From: Proteobacteria bacterium UBA1844
Lineage (GTDB): Bacteria > Pseudomonadota > Gammaproteobacteria > Steroidobacterales > Woeseiaceae
Direction: 5' to 3'
DNA: 5,456 bases
Assembly: GCA_002338615.1 (NCBI GenBank)
Contig: DDIS01000190.1
Coordinates: 602-6,057 of the forward strand
Shown: piece after piece, positions 1 to 5,456 of the stretch
How positions within the stretch are numbered: the stretch's first letter is position 1
Layout of the letters: each line of letters opens with the position of its first letter
Translations under genes and position numbers: made by a program
Notes under the pieces: generated by a model
What the model was told of the DNA's origin: nothing
Database searches by the model: none
Seen by the model: only the letters and a program-made list of their open reading frames with translations

Positions 1-794
1 CCGCCGCAGCATCCATGGCCACTCATGTGCAGGCGATGCTCGACATGCAAGAGGCTGGTGTCCCCACCTTCGACTATGGCAACAATATCCGGCAAGTCGC
101 ATTCGATCATGGCATACGCAATGCATTTGACTTCCCGGGCTTCGTGCCGGCCTATGTACGCCCGCTATTTTGTCGCGGCATCGGACCATTTCGCTGGGTG
201 GCACTGTCGGGCGACCCCGAAGACATCTACAAAACCGATGCGAAAGTGAAGGAATTGATCCCGGACGACGCACACCTGCACAACTGGCTGGACAAAGCAC
301 GTGAGCGCATTCAGTTTCAGGGTTTGCCTGCGAGAATCTGCTGGGTTGGCCTGGGGCAGCGCGACCGGCTCGGTCTCGCATTTAATGAAATGGTACGCAA
401 AGGAGAGTTGCGAGCGCCGGTCGTGATCGGCCGGGATCATCTCGACAGCGGCTCGGTGGCGAGCCCGAATCGCGAGACCGAGGCGATGCGCGACGGGTCC
501 GATACGGTATCCGACTGGCCTTTGCTGAACGCATTGCTCAACACGGCGAGCGGCGCGACGTGGGTCTCCATCCATCATGGCGGTGGCGTGGGTATGGGCT
601 ATGCTCAGCATGCCGGCGTGGTCATCGTATGTGATGGAACCGAGGCGGCAGATCGTCGCATTGCGCGGGTACTATGGAACGACCCCGGCACCGGTGTGAT
701 GCGCCACGCGGACGCAGGCTATGACGATGCGATCGCATGCGCGCGTGAGAACGGGCTCAATCTGCCGATGATCGACGGGAGCGACGCGGAATGA
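1..794 (+). CDS. hutU: Urocanate hydratase (urocanase), C-terminal part, 5' truncated by window edge
   Basis: Urocanase adds water to urocanate to give 4-imidazolone-5-propionate, the second step of histidine breakdown, in the cytosol with tightly bound NAD+. The frame is open from base 3 and shows 263 residues; full-length family members have about 555-560, so roughly the N-terminal half lies upstream. The ATG at 15 is an internal Met (the family has a Ser-Met here), not a start. Visible hallmarks are [20 protein letters not shown], the urocanase signature [10 protein letters not shown] (visible residues 105-114, bases 315-344) and the glycine-rich HHGGGVGMG. The signature Cys, codon 339-341, should correspond to catalytic Cys410 of the Pseudomonas putida enzyme. 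The C-terminus (LNLPMID plus five residues) is intact. The TGA overlaps the hutH ATG in an ATGA, so the two are probably translationally coupled. Identification is essentially certain. Confidence 0.97.
   Translation, partial: AAASMATHVQAMLDMQEAGVPTFDYGNNIRQVAFDHGIRNAFDFPGFVPAYVRPLFCRGIGPFRWVALSGDPEDIYKTDAKVKELIPDDAHLHNWLDKARERIQFQGLPARICWVGLGQRDRLGLAFNEMVRKGELRAPVVIGRDHLDSGSVASPNRETEAMRDGSDTVSDWPLLNALLNTASGATWVSIHHGGGVGMGYAQHAGVVIVCDGTEAADRRIARVLWNDPGTGVMRHADAGYDDAIACARENGLNLPMIDGSDAE
727..738. repeat. Perfect 12-base palindrome in the end of hutU
   Basis: ATGCGATCGCAT is self-complementary and lies in codons for Asp-Ala-Ile-Ala. It contains GCGATCGC, but a single copy inside a gene carries little weight. 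Confidence 0.4.
777..781 (+). promoter_or_regulatory. Shine-Dalgarno site of hutH
   Basis: GGGAG lies nine bases before the ATG at 791, inside the last codons of hutU. It supports that ATG as the hutH start and shows that hutH can recruit ribosomes itself as well as through the overlap with hutU. Confidence 0.6.
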
Positions 795-2320
795 AACTGG
801 TCATTGAAAATCAGCTCGTCACGCTCAAGGTCCTGCGCCAGGCATGGCTGGAACCGGTAGAGGTCGAGATCAGTGCCGACGCGAGGCGCCGCATTGCCGA
901 AGCCAATGAACTCGTAAACGAAGTCGTGGCCGGCGGCAAACAAGTCTACGGCGTCAATACAGGTTTTGGCCAGCTTGCATCGGTTCGTATCAATAACCAT
1001 GAGCTCGCGCACCTGCAGGAAAACCTGGTGCGCTCGCACTCGGTTGGCGTCGGCAGGGACCTCGGCGATGAAATTGTTCGCCTTGTCATGCTGATGAAAG
1101 TAATCGCATTGGCTGAAGGCTTTTCCGGCGTGCGTCCAGAACTCGTCGAAGCACTGTGCGCGCTGATCAACCATGAAATCTATCCACGTATTCCGTCACA
1201 GGGTTCCGTCGGTGCATCGGGCGATCTCGCACCGCTGGCACATATGTCGGGCGTCTTGCTCGGCCTCGGCGAGGCGAAAGTGAAGGGGCAGATCCTGCCC
1301 GCATCAGAGGCACTGGCCGGTGCCGGGCTTGTGCCGCTCAAACTGGCGCCAAAGGAAGGACTGGCGCTTCTGAACGGCACGCAGGTATCAACCGCACTCG
1401 CGTTGGCGGCTGTATTCCGCTGCGAAAACAGCCTTTCGGCAGCACTCGTGGCCGGTGCGATGTCGTCCGATGCAATCAAGGGCAGCGACACGCCGTTTGA
1501 TCGCAGGATCCAGAACGTGCGCGGTCATGGCGGTCAGATCGCGGTGGCATCGGTGCTGCGTGAGCTCATGCGCGGCAGCGAAATTCGAGCCTCGCACGAA
1601 CATTGCGAGCGCGTGCAGGACCCGTATTCCATTCGCTGCCAACCGCAGGTAATGGGCGCCTGCCTCGATGTGCTCCGCCATGTTTGCAAAGTGCTGCAGA
1701 CCGAAGCAAATGCGGTCACCGACAATCCGCTCGTGTTCACTGATACGCAGGCTGTACTCTCGGGCGGTAATTTTCACGCCGAGCCCGTTGCACTCGCGGC
1801 AGACTACCTGGCACTTGCGATTGCCGAAATCGGTGCCCTGTCGGAGCGACGCATCGCGTTGCTGATTGATTCGCATCTAAGCGGCTTACCCGCATTTCTC
1901 GTCAAGGACGGTGGTTTGAACAGCGGCTTTATGATGGCACAGGTGACCGCTGTCGCGCTGGCCTCGGAAAACAAGTCGCTTGCACACCCGGCAAGTGTCG
2001 ATAGCCTGCCAACGTCGGCAAACCAGGAGGATCATGTCAGCATGTCGACATTCGCTGCGCGGCGGCTGCATGACATGCTCGACAACATCGTGAATATCGT
2101 TGCGATTGAGCTGCTTGCTGCTGCGCAGGGTATTGGTTTTCATCACCCGCAGCAGCCCTCCGCGCTGCTGGCCGGCGTTATTGACGCTATACGTGGGTTG
2201 TCACCGCCGTATGACACGGACCGGTCCCTGTCGAGTGATATCGCGCTGGTGGCACAGCTCATCGATGGTGGATATTTCTGCCAGTACGCAGCATCCGTAT
2301 TGCCGGCGCATAACGGCTAG
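791..2320 (+). CDS. hutH: Histidine ammonia-lyase (histidase)
   Basis: Histidase removes ammonia from L-histidine to give trans-urocanate, the first step of histidine use, as a cytosolic tetramer. At 509 residues it has the usual family length. The Ala-Ser-Gly triad that cyclises into the MIO electrophile is at residues 142-144 (bases 1214-1222) within [13 protein letters not shown], the same numbers as in the P. putida enzyme. Other active-site residues known from that enzyme are all present: Tyr53 ([10 protein letters not shown]), His83, Asn195 (LLNGTQ), then with a one-residue shift Gln276, Tyr279, Arg282 (in [11 protein letters not shown]), Phe328 (GGNFHAEP) and Glu413 (NQEDHVS). Nothing suggests loss of function or a switch to Phe/Tyr ammonia-lyase; the Glu in NQEDHVS is typical of histidases. 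The ATG overlaps the hutU stop and has a good upstream ribosome site. The gene ends with TAG, and hutG follows in the same frame nine bases later. Confidence 0.98.
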   Translation: MKLVIENQLVTLKVLRQAWLEPVEVEISADARRRIAEANELVNEVVAGGKQVYGVNTGFGQLASVRINNHELAHLQENLVRSHSVGVGRDLGDEIVRLVMLMKVIALAEGFSGVRPELVEALCALINHEIYPRIPSQGSVGASGDLAPLAHMSGVLLGLGEAKVKGQILPASEALAGAGLVPLKLAPKEGLALLNGTQVSTALALAAVFRCENSLSAALVAGAMSSDAIKGSDTPFDRRIQNVRGHGGQIAVASVLRELMRGSEIRASHEHCERVQDPYSIRCQPQVMGACLDVLRHVCKVLQTEANAVTDNPLVFTDTQAVLSGGNFHAEPVALAADYLALAIAEIGALSERRIALLIDSHLSGLPAFLVKDGGLNSGFMMAQVTAVALASENKSLAHPASVDSLPTSANQEDHVSMSTFAARRLHDMLDNIVNIVAIELLAAAQGIGFHHPQQPSALLAGVIDAIRGLSPPYDTDRSLSSDIALVAQLIDGGYFCQYAASVLPAHNG

Positions 2321-2329
2321 CCGGACGAC

Positions 2330-3127
2330 GTGCACGAAACATACACATTTCTGGAAGGCAGTACGCCGCTTGTCATCAGCGTGCCACATGACGGACGAGA
2401 TATTCCGGCGAAAATACGCGAACGCATGACGCCTGCCGGCCTGGATATGCCCGACACCGACTGGCATGTGGCCAGGCTCTATGACTTTGCCGGGGGCCTC
2501 GGCGCGTCGCTACTCATTGCGCGGAACTCACGCTATGTCGTGGACCTCAATCGTTCGTCGAGTGATGATGCCCTGTATCCGGGCCAGGCGGTAACCGGGC
2601 TCACGCCTGTAAAGACATTCGCCGGGGATGAGATCTACCTGGCCGGCGAAACAGTCAGTGATGACGAACGGCAGACCCGTGTCGAACGTTTCTGGCAGCC
2701 CTATCACCGCAAGCTGGAATTGACGCTACGCGATCTGCGCGCGAAATTTTCGTATGCGTTACTTTGGGATGCACATTCAATTGCCAGCGAGCTGCCGCTG
2801 TTGTTCGATGGTCAGTTACCGGTACTGAATCTTGGCAGCTACGATGAACGAAGTTGTGCGCCGCACATCAGCAATCCGGTATTCCGGCTCGCCGAATTCA
2901 GCAATTTCGACGCTGTTCTGAATGGCCGTTTCAAAGGCGGCTACATTACGCGTCACTATGGCGACCCGGAAAACAATGTGCACGCGTTGCAGCTTGAGAT
3001 CGCGCAGCGAAGTTACATGGATGAAGCGAGCCGCGAATTTCAGGTGGCCAAAGCTGACAAACTGCGAGACCTGCTTGGCAAGATGTTACAGGCATTTCAG
3101 GAAGGTGCCGCCCGACATTACGAATGA
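2330..3127 (+). CDS. hutG: N-formylglutamate deformylase (amidohydrolase)
   Basis: This enzyme hydrolyses N-formyl-L-glutamate to formate and glutamate, the last step of the five-step Hut pathway, in the cytosol and probably with a bound divalent metal. The product has 265 residues, the usual length. Family blocks in order are VPHDG (residues 18-22), DTDW (42-45), VDLNRSS (71-77), LLWDAHS (144-150), GGYITRHYGDP (203-213) and LQLEIAQRSYMDE (220-232). The His and acidic residues in these blocks are the likely metal and catalytic ligands. The start is GTG: the hutH TAG lies in this same frame at 2318-2320, so no earlier start is possible, and the N-terminus TYTFLEGSTPLVISVPH matches the family from its first strand. 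The ribosome site is poor (only GGA at 2323-2325), so translation may rely on ribosomes finishing hutH. The broader family contains other amidohydrolases, but the hutUH context makes HutG the clear reading. Confidence 0.93.
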   Translation: MHETYTFLEGSTPLVISVPHDGRDIPAKIRERMTPAGLDMPDTDWHVARLYDFAGGLGASLLIARNSRYVVDLNRSSSDDALYPGQAVTGLTPVKTFAGDEIYLAGETVSDDERQTRVERFWQPYHRKLELTLRDLRAKFSYALLWDAHSIASELPLLFDGQLPVLNLGSYDERSCAPHISNPVFRLAEFSNFDAVLNGRFKGGYITRHYGDPENNVHALQLEIAQRSYMDEASREFQVAKADKLRDLLGKMLQAFQEGAARHYE

Positions 3128-3170
3128 CCCGAAACATACTCAATTGACCTGGGACACGGGACACCAGCAA
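3128..3170 (+). other. Short gap between the hut genes and the sulfite dehydrogenase module
   Basis: These 43 bases separate the hutG stop from the next start and form the longest gap between genes in the window. They contain a TTGACC hexamer (3144-3149) but no -10-like sequence at a suitable distance. A heptamer GGGACAC occurs twice in tandem (3151-3164), flanked by CTGG and CCAG that could pair weakly. GGGA at 3158-3161, nine bases before the ATG, is the likely weak ribosome site. There is no hairpin plus T-run terminator, so read-through from hut is possible. Confidence 0.6.
3151..3164 (+). repeat. Tandem heptamer GGGACAC x2
   Basis: Two exact adjacent copies of GGGACAC sit just before the sulfite dehydrogenase start codon. 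The second copy supplies the presumed ribosome-binding GGGA. A two-copy repeat this short can arise by chance; no function is claimed. Confidence 0.5.
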
Positions 3171-4484
3171 ATGAAGCAAGAGCGTGGACTACATGAACTT
3201 TACGCCGAGGACCCTGAGCGGGCCGATAGTTTGCTGTGGGCGCGAGTTACGCCACTGTCGAGGCGGGGCTTTCTGCGTGGCGCCGGCCTTTCGGCGATGG
3301 CCGCCGCTGTGGGCGCGAGTATACCGTTTGCCGAATACATGCCTGTTGGCCTGATTCCAGCCGCGCTGGCGGACTCGGAGCAGCCATTTGCAATCCCGGG
3401 TAAAGACGGGCTCGTAATTCTCAACGACCGGCCGATCAATGCGGAAACGCCAGCGTACCTGCTCGACGACAAAGTCACGCCGGCGAGCCGTATGTTTGTG
3501 CGCAATAACGGTGTACCGCCTGTAACGACGAATATCGACCCCGCCGGGTGGGTGCTCAATATTGCGGGGGAGTCGTGCCGTAACCCGACGTCACTGACGC
3601 TCGCGGAACTCCAATCAGAATTCAAACAACATACGCTGCAATTGCAACTGGAATGTGGCGGCAACGGTCGTGCCGAGTTTTACCCGGCCGCCAGGGGCAA
3701 CCAGTGGACGACGGGTGCGATTGCGTGCCCGGAATGGACCGGTGTCAGGCTGCGCGATGTGTTGCACAAGGCCGGTATCGCCGACAATGCCGTGTATGTG
3801 GGGTACGAGGGTGCGGACACACATGTGTCCGGCGACCCGGGTAAATTGCCGATCTCGCGCGGCGTGCCCATGGCGAAAGCGCTGCAGGATGAAACTTTGC
3901 TGGCGTTCGCAATGAACGGCGAGCCTGTCCCGGCCCTGCATGGCTATCCGCTCAGGCTGGTTGCCGCGGGCTGGCCGGCGTCGGTCAGTGGCAAGTGGTT
4001 GAAAAAGATCCTGGTGCGCGATCGTGTGCACGATGGTGAGAAGATGCTGGGCCAGTCGTACCGGGTACCGTGTAAACCGGTCGCACCGGGTGCTTCGGTG
4101 CCGGATGAGGACATGTGTATCATCGAATCGATGCCTGTGAAATCACTCATTACCAGCCCAAGGTCCGGCATCGTGCACAAGTTTGGGCAATCACTGCCCG
4201 TTCGCGGCCACGCCTGGGCCGGCGAGCTCGCCGTGCAGCGCGTGTATACGTCGATCGACTTCGGCGCGACCTGGCAAAAAGCGAAGCTTGAGCGGCCCGT
4301 CAATCGGCTCGCATGGCAACATTTTTCGACGACGCTTTCGTTTCCGCTCACCGGCTACTACGAAATCTGGGCGCGGGCCGAAGACGAGCAGGGTCGTTCA
4401 CAACCCATGGTCCTGCCGGGGTGGAATCCGCGTGGCTATTTGAACAACGCTTGCCATCGCATCGCAATACGCGTGGACGCGTGA
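3171..4484 (+). CDS. Tat-exported sulfite oxidase/dehydrogenase family molybdenum enzyme (SorA-like catalytic subunit)
   Basis: This is a periplasmic molybdopterin enzyme of the sulfite oxidase family, probably oxidising sulfite to sulfate and passing electrons to the cytochrome encoded next. It has 437 residues from the ATG at 3171; the frame is open further upstream but that part only shadows hutG. A 29-residue charged stretch (including GLHELYAEDPERAD) precedes the twin-arginine motif SRRGFLRG (30-37), a hydrophobic segment and a likely cleavage site after ALA at 65-67. The Mo-cofactor domain spans about 105-285, with FVRNNGVPP (Arg111), the Mo-ligating Cys162 in LECGGNGR (codon 3654-3656), GNQWTTGAIACPEWTG, ADTHVSGDPGK, and HGYPLRLVAAGWPASVSGKWLKK. 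Tyr297 is probably the active-site Tyr (SorA Tyr236). The Ig-like dimerisation domain fills about 300-437. Asn113 stands where characterised enzymes have His. SoxC-type sulfane dehydrogenase is a relative, but no sox genes are nearby; the substrate is inferred. Confidence 0.88.
   Translation: MKQERGLHELYAEDPERADSLLWARVTPLSRRGFLRGAGLSAMAAAVGASIPFAEYMPVGLIPAALADSEQPFAIPGKDGLVILNDRPINAETPAYLLDDKVTPASRMFVRNNGVPPVTTNIDPAGWVLNIAGESCRNPTSLTLAELQSEFKQHTLQLQLECGGNGRAEFYPAARGNQWTTGAIACPEWTGVRLRDVLHKAGIADNAVYVGYEGADTHVSGDPGKLPISRGVPMAKALQDETLLAFAMNGEPVPALHGYPLRLVAAGWPASVSGKWLKKILVRDRVHDGEKMLGQSYRVPCKPVAPGASVPDEDMCIIESMPVKSLITSPRSGIVHKFGQSLPVRGHAWAGELAVQRVYTSIDFGATWQKAKLERPVNRLAWQHFSTTLSFPLTGYYEIWARAEDEQGRSQPMVLPGWNPRGYLNNACHRIAIRVDA
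3814..3831. repeat. Inverted repeat, 8-base arms, inside the sulfite dehydrogenase gene
   Basis: CGGACACA and TGTGTCCG are exact reverse complements separated by CA. The repeat lies in codons for the conserved ADTHVSG segment, so protein constraint may explain it. The two-base centre is too short for an RNA loop without opening inner pairs; as DNA it has the shape of a dimeric regulator site, but its position deep inside a gene makes that doubtful. Confidence 0.5.
4220..4233. repeat. Perfect 14-base palindrome inside the sulfite dehydrogenase gene
   Basis: CGGCGAGCTCGCCG reads identically on both strands. It lies in codons for Ala-Gly-Glu-Leu-Ala in the C-terminal domain. One palindrome of this length is not rare in several kilobases of GC-rich DNA, so it is recorded without a proposed function. 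Confidence 0.5.
4469..4482. repeat. Paired ACGCGT hexamers at the sorA-like/sorB-like junction
   Basis: Two copies of the self-complementary hexamer ACGCGT flank GG, ending at the first T of the upstream TGA stop and just before the cytochrome ATG at 4484. They occupy the place where a ribosome site would normally be. They are coding bases for the last residues of the upstream protein, and chance is possible. Confidence 0.5.
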
Positions 4485-4846
4485 TGCGAATCTTGATTCT
4501 GCTACTGCTGACAGTGTTTGTATCAGCACACGCCGATATTGATGCTGCTACCGGGCTTACGAAAGCACCAGGCTGGGAGCAGGTGCGGATACACTGCGGT
4601 GGCTGTCATTCGCACGCGATGATTACGCAACAGCACGCGGATCGTGAAACCTGGCTTGGCATGATCCGCTGGATGCAGGCCACGCAAAACCTGTGGCAAT
4701 TTACACCTGAGGTTGAAGCAGAGATACTCGATTATCTGAGCACAAATTATCCACCACGGCAGGAATTGCGGCGCGCGCCGCTGCCGGCTGCACTGATGCC
4801 GCCTGAGAATCTGGCGCAACAACAAAAACAGGAGATGAGCGAATGA
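4484..4846 (+). CDS. Small periplasmic mono-haem cytochrome c (SorB-like electron acceptor)
   Basis: The 120-residue product is a secreted c-type cytochrome, the likely redox partner of the preceding molybdenum enzyme. A signal peptide (short basic start, then ILILLLLTVFV) ends with a probable cleavage after AHA at 15-17, leaving about 103 residues. The single haem site CGGCH is at 38-42 (bases 4595-4609), with His42 as proximal ligand. The distal ligand is unclear: Met60 and Met64 in LGMIRWMQ fit best, with His44, His51 or Met105 as alternatives. A helix PEVEAEILDYLSTNYPPR (75-92) and a polar, Gln-rich tail follow. The ATG shares one base with the preceding stop (TGATG), and there is no strong ribosome site, so coupling is expected. 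An in-frame GTG lies directly before the ATG, but ATG gives the more usual signal peptide. Haem attachment requires cytochrome c maturation genes elsewhere. Cytochrome identity is firm; the SorB role is inferred from gene order. Confidence 0.87.
   Translation: MRILILLLLTVFVSAHADIDAATGLTKAPGWEQVRIHCGGCHSHAMITQQHADRETWLGMIRWMQATQNLWQFTPEVEAEILDYLSTNYPPRQELRRAPLPAALMPPENLAQQQKQEMSE
4830..4834 (+). promoter_or_regulatory. Shine-Dalgarno site of the SYLF gene
   Basis: AGGAG lies eight bases before the ATG at 4843, inside the end of the cytochrome gene. It is the strongest ribosome site in the window and decides this ATG as the start; the SYLF protein may therefore be made at a higher rate than its coupled neighbours. 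Confidence 0.7.
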
Positions 4847-5388
4847 AAACGAGAGTGACGCAGATTCTGGCGATTGTTATCACAACACTGTTCTCGATGA
4901 CGGCCTATGCCGAGTCCGCTGCGGAAATCGACGTCGCCGTCAGCGATGCAGTCAAGGCTTTCCAGGAAGAAGTCAAAGGTGCCGACGCATTCCTGGCGCA
5001 GGCCAATGGCTACCTCGTATTTCCACGTGTCATAAAGGTGGGCATCGGAATCGGTGGGGAAACAGGCGAGGGTGCACTGCGGATCGGCGACAAGAATGTC
5101 GCCTACTATCGCACCAGTGCCGGCTCCATCGGCTTCCAGCTTGGCGCGCAGGCGAAGTCCATCGTCATCGTATTCATGACCAAGGAAGCACTTGATAAAT
5201 TTCGTAATTCGAACGGCTGGAAGGTCGGTGTCGATGGGTCGGTGGCGTTGATCGATGCCGGTGCGGGAAAGTCGCTTGATACCTCGACCATCAAGGATCC
5301 CGTGGTCGGTTTTGTCTTCGGCGCGACGGGCCTGATGTACAATCTGACCCTTGAAGGATCGAAAATCACAAAACTCGACAAGAAATAA
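4843..5388 (+). CDS. Exported SYLF (Ysc84/DUF500) domain protein
   Basis: The 181-residue product is a SYLF-domain protein, a family whose eukaryotic members bind lipids and actin and whose bacterial members are exported proteins of unclear function. Residues 1-23 form a signal peptide ending TAYA, with probable cleavage before Glu24. No Cys follows, so it is not a lipoprotein, unlike some bacterial relatives. The SYLF domain fills nearly all the rest: a helix (AVSDAVKAFQEEV), then ANGYLVFPRVIKVGIGIGG (54-72), GEGALR, AGSIGFQLGAQAKSIVIVFM (93-112), VGVDGSVAL and GLMYNLTLEGSKITKL (163-178). The glycine-rich strands are typical of the domain. The ATG overlaps the cytochrome stop in an ATGA and has a strong AGGAG upstream, so it shares an operon with the sulfite dehydrogenase pair. 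It has no redox cofactor motif. A role in the envelope, such as lipid binding, is only inference. Family assignment is confident; function is unknown. Confidence 0.9.
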   Translation: MKTRVTQILAIVITTLFSMTAYAESAAEIDVAVSDAVKAFQEEVKGADAFLAQANGYLVFPRVIKVGIGIGGETGEGALRIGDKNVAYYRTSAGSIGFQLGAQAKSIVIVFMTKEALDKFRNSNGWKVGVDGSVALIDAGAGKSLDTSTIKDPVVGFVFGATGLMYNLTLEGSKITKLDKK

Positions 5389-5455
5389 GCCCGGCTACGG
5401 CGCGCGGTTCGGCCAGCGTTTGCGCGAGGCGGGCGAATTCGGCCGCGGCGCAATC
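5366..5455 (-). CDS. Possible 3' end of a convergent gene, unidentified
   Basis: The last 68 bases after the SYLF stop hold no complete gene. On the minus strand a frame is open from 5455 to a TGA at 5368-5366, giving 29 residues that start DCAAAEFARLAQTLAEP, which looks like an alanine-rich helix. It would overlap the SYLF gene end by 23 bases. A second minus frame, from 5454 to a TAG at 5397-5395 (ending RWPNRAP), would avoid the overlap and is equally open. Both have GC-rich third positions, so the sequence does not choose between them, and neither is recognised. The stretch may also be non-coding. No terminator hairpin with a T-run is visible after 5388. Confidence 0.2.
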   Translation of the reverse strand, partial: DCAAAEFARLAQTLAEPRAVAGLISCRVL

Positions 5456-5456
5456 A

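Noticed and set aside
15..17. ATG at 15 as the start of a short stand-alone urocanase-like protein
   Set aside because: The frame is open to the window edge, the residues before the Met fit the urocanase family, and there is no ribosome site; the gene is simply cut by the window.
165..611. Minus-strand open frame of 148 codons opposite hutU
   Set aside because: It lies wholly opposite conserved urocanase codons, its translation resembles no family I know, and long antisense frames are common in GC-rich genes.
731..736. GCGATCGC within the 12-base palindrome as a cyanobacterial HIP1 element
   Set aside because: I saw a single copy only, inside coding sequence of a proteobacterial-type gene; HIP1 is meaningful only when very abundant.
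1388..1876. Minus-strand open frame of 162 codons opposite hutH
   Set aside because: It is opposite the conserved histidase core, shows no recognisable domain or ribosome site, and is best explained as a shadow of codon bias.
2922..3170. Upstream extension of the sulfite dehydrogenase reading frame to 2922
   Set aside because: The added residues are an out-of-frame reading of the conserved end of hutG; starting at 3171 gives a normal gene layout and a sensible Tat precursor.
3144..3172. Promoter with TTGACC as -35 ahead of the sulfite dehydrogenase
   Set aside because: The bases about 17 downstream show no -10 likeness and already reach the start codon.
3200..4351. Several minus-strand frames of 135-154 codons opposite the sulfite dehydrogenase gene
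   Set aside because: The + strand protein is clearly conserved along this whole stretch, and the antisense translations are low-complexity, Arg/Ser/Pro-rich products.
3171..4484. SoxC (sulfane dehydrogenase of the Sox system)
   Set aside because: It is a related family, but no soxD-type two-haem cytochrome or other sox genes are present, and the partner is a small mono-haem cytochrome as in SorAB.
5401..5426. CGCGC and GCGCG arms after the SYLF gene as a terminator
   Set aside because: The stem has only five pairs with a 16-base loop and no T-run; this is likely to be chance in GC-rich sequence.

Overview
The window reads as ordinary, densely packed proteobacterial chromosome, most likely from a gammaproteobacterium. 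The visible HutU and HutH are very close to the Pseudomonas type, base composition is moderately GC-rich, and genes start with ATG or GTG. The exact genus cannot be fixed from the sequence. All five complete genes and the one partial gene lie on the + strand. No gene-free stretch exceeds about 70 bases, so the whole window could be one transcript. No clear promoter or factor-independent terminator is visible.

Bases 1-3127 are the distal part of a histidine-utilisation (hut) operon: the C-terminal half of urocanate hydratase (hutU), complete histidine ammonia-lyase (hutH) and complete N-formylglutamate deformylase (hutG). HutH makes urocanate from histidine and HutU hydrates urocanate to imidazolonepropionate. 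HutG releases formate and glutamate from N-formylglutamate. The presence of HutG implies the five-step route (through HutF) rather than the formamide-releasing four-step route. hutI and hutF are not in view. hutU and hutH overlap by four bases; hutG follows hutH after nine bases.

Bases 3171-5388 are a second module joined by overlapping stop and start codons. It begins with a Tat-exported molybdenum enzyme of the sulfite oxidase/dehydrogenase family (sorA-like). Next is a small periplasmic mono-haem cytochrome c, its probable electron acceptor (sorB-like). Last is an exported SYLF (Ysc84/DUF500) domain protein of unknown role. The enzyme would oxidise sulfite, or a related substrate, in the periplasm and pass electrons to the cytochrome and then to the respiratory chain. 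The tight coupling of a SYLF protein to this redox pair is the most interesting point in the window.

The last 68 bases hold no recognisable gene; the 3' end of a convergent minus-strand gene is possible but unproven. No mobile element, CRISPR array, tRNA, rRNA or clearly new system was found.
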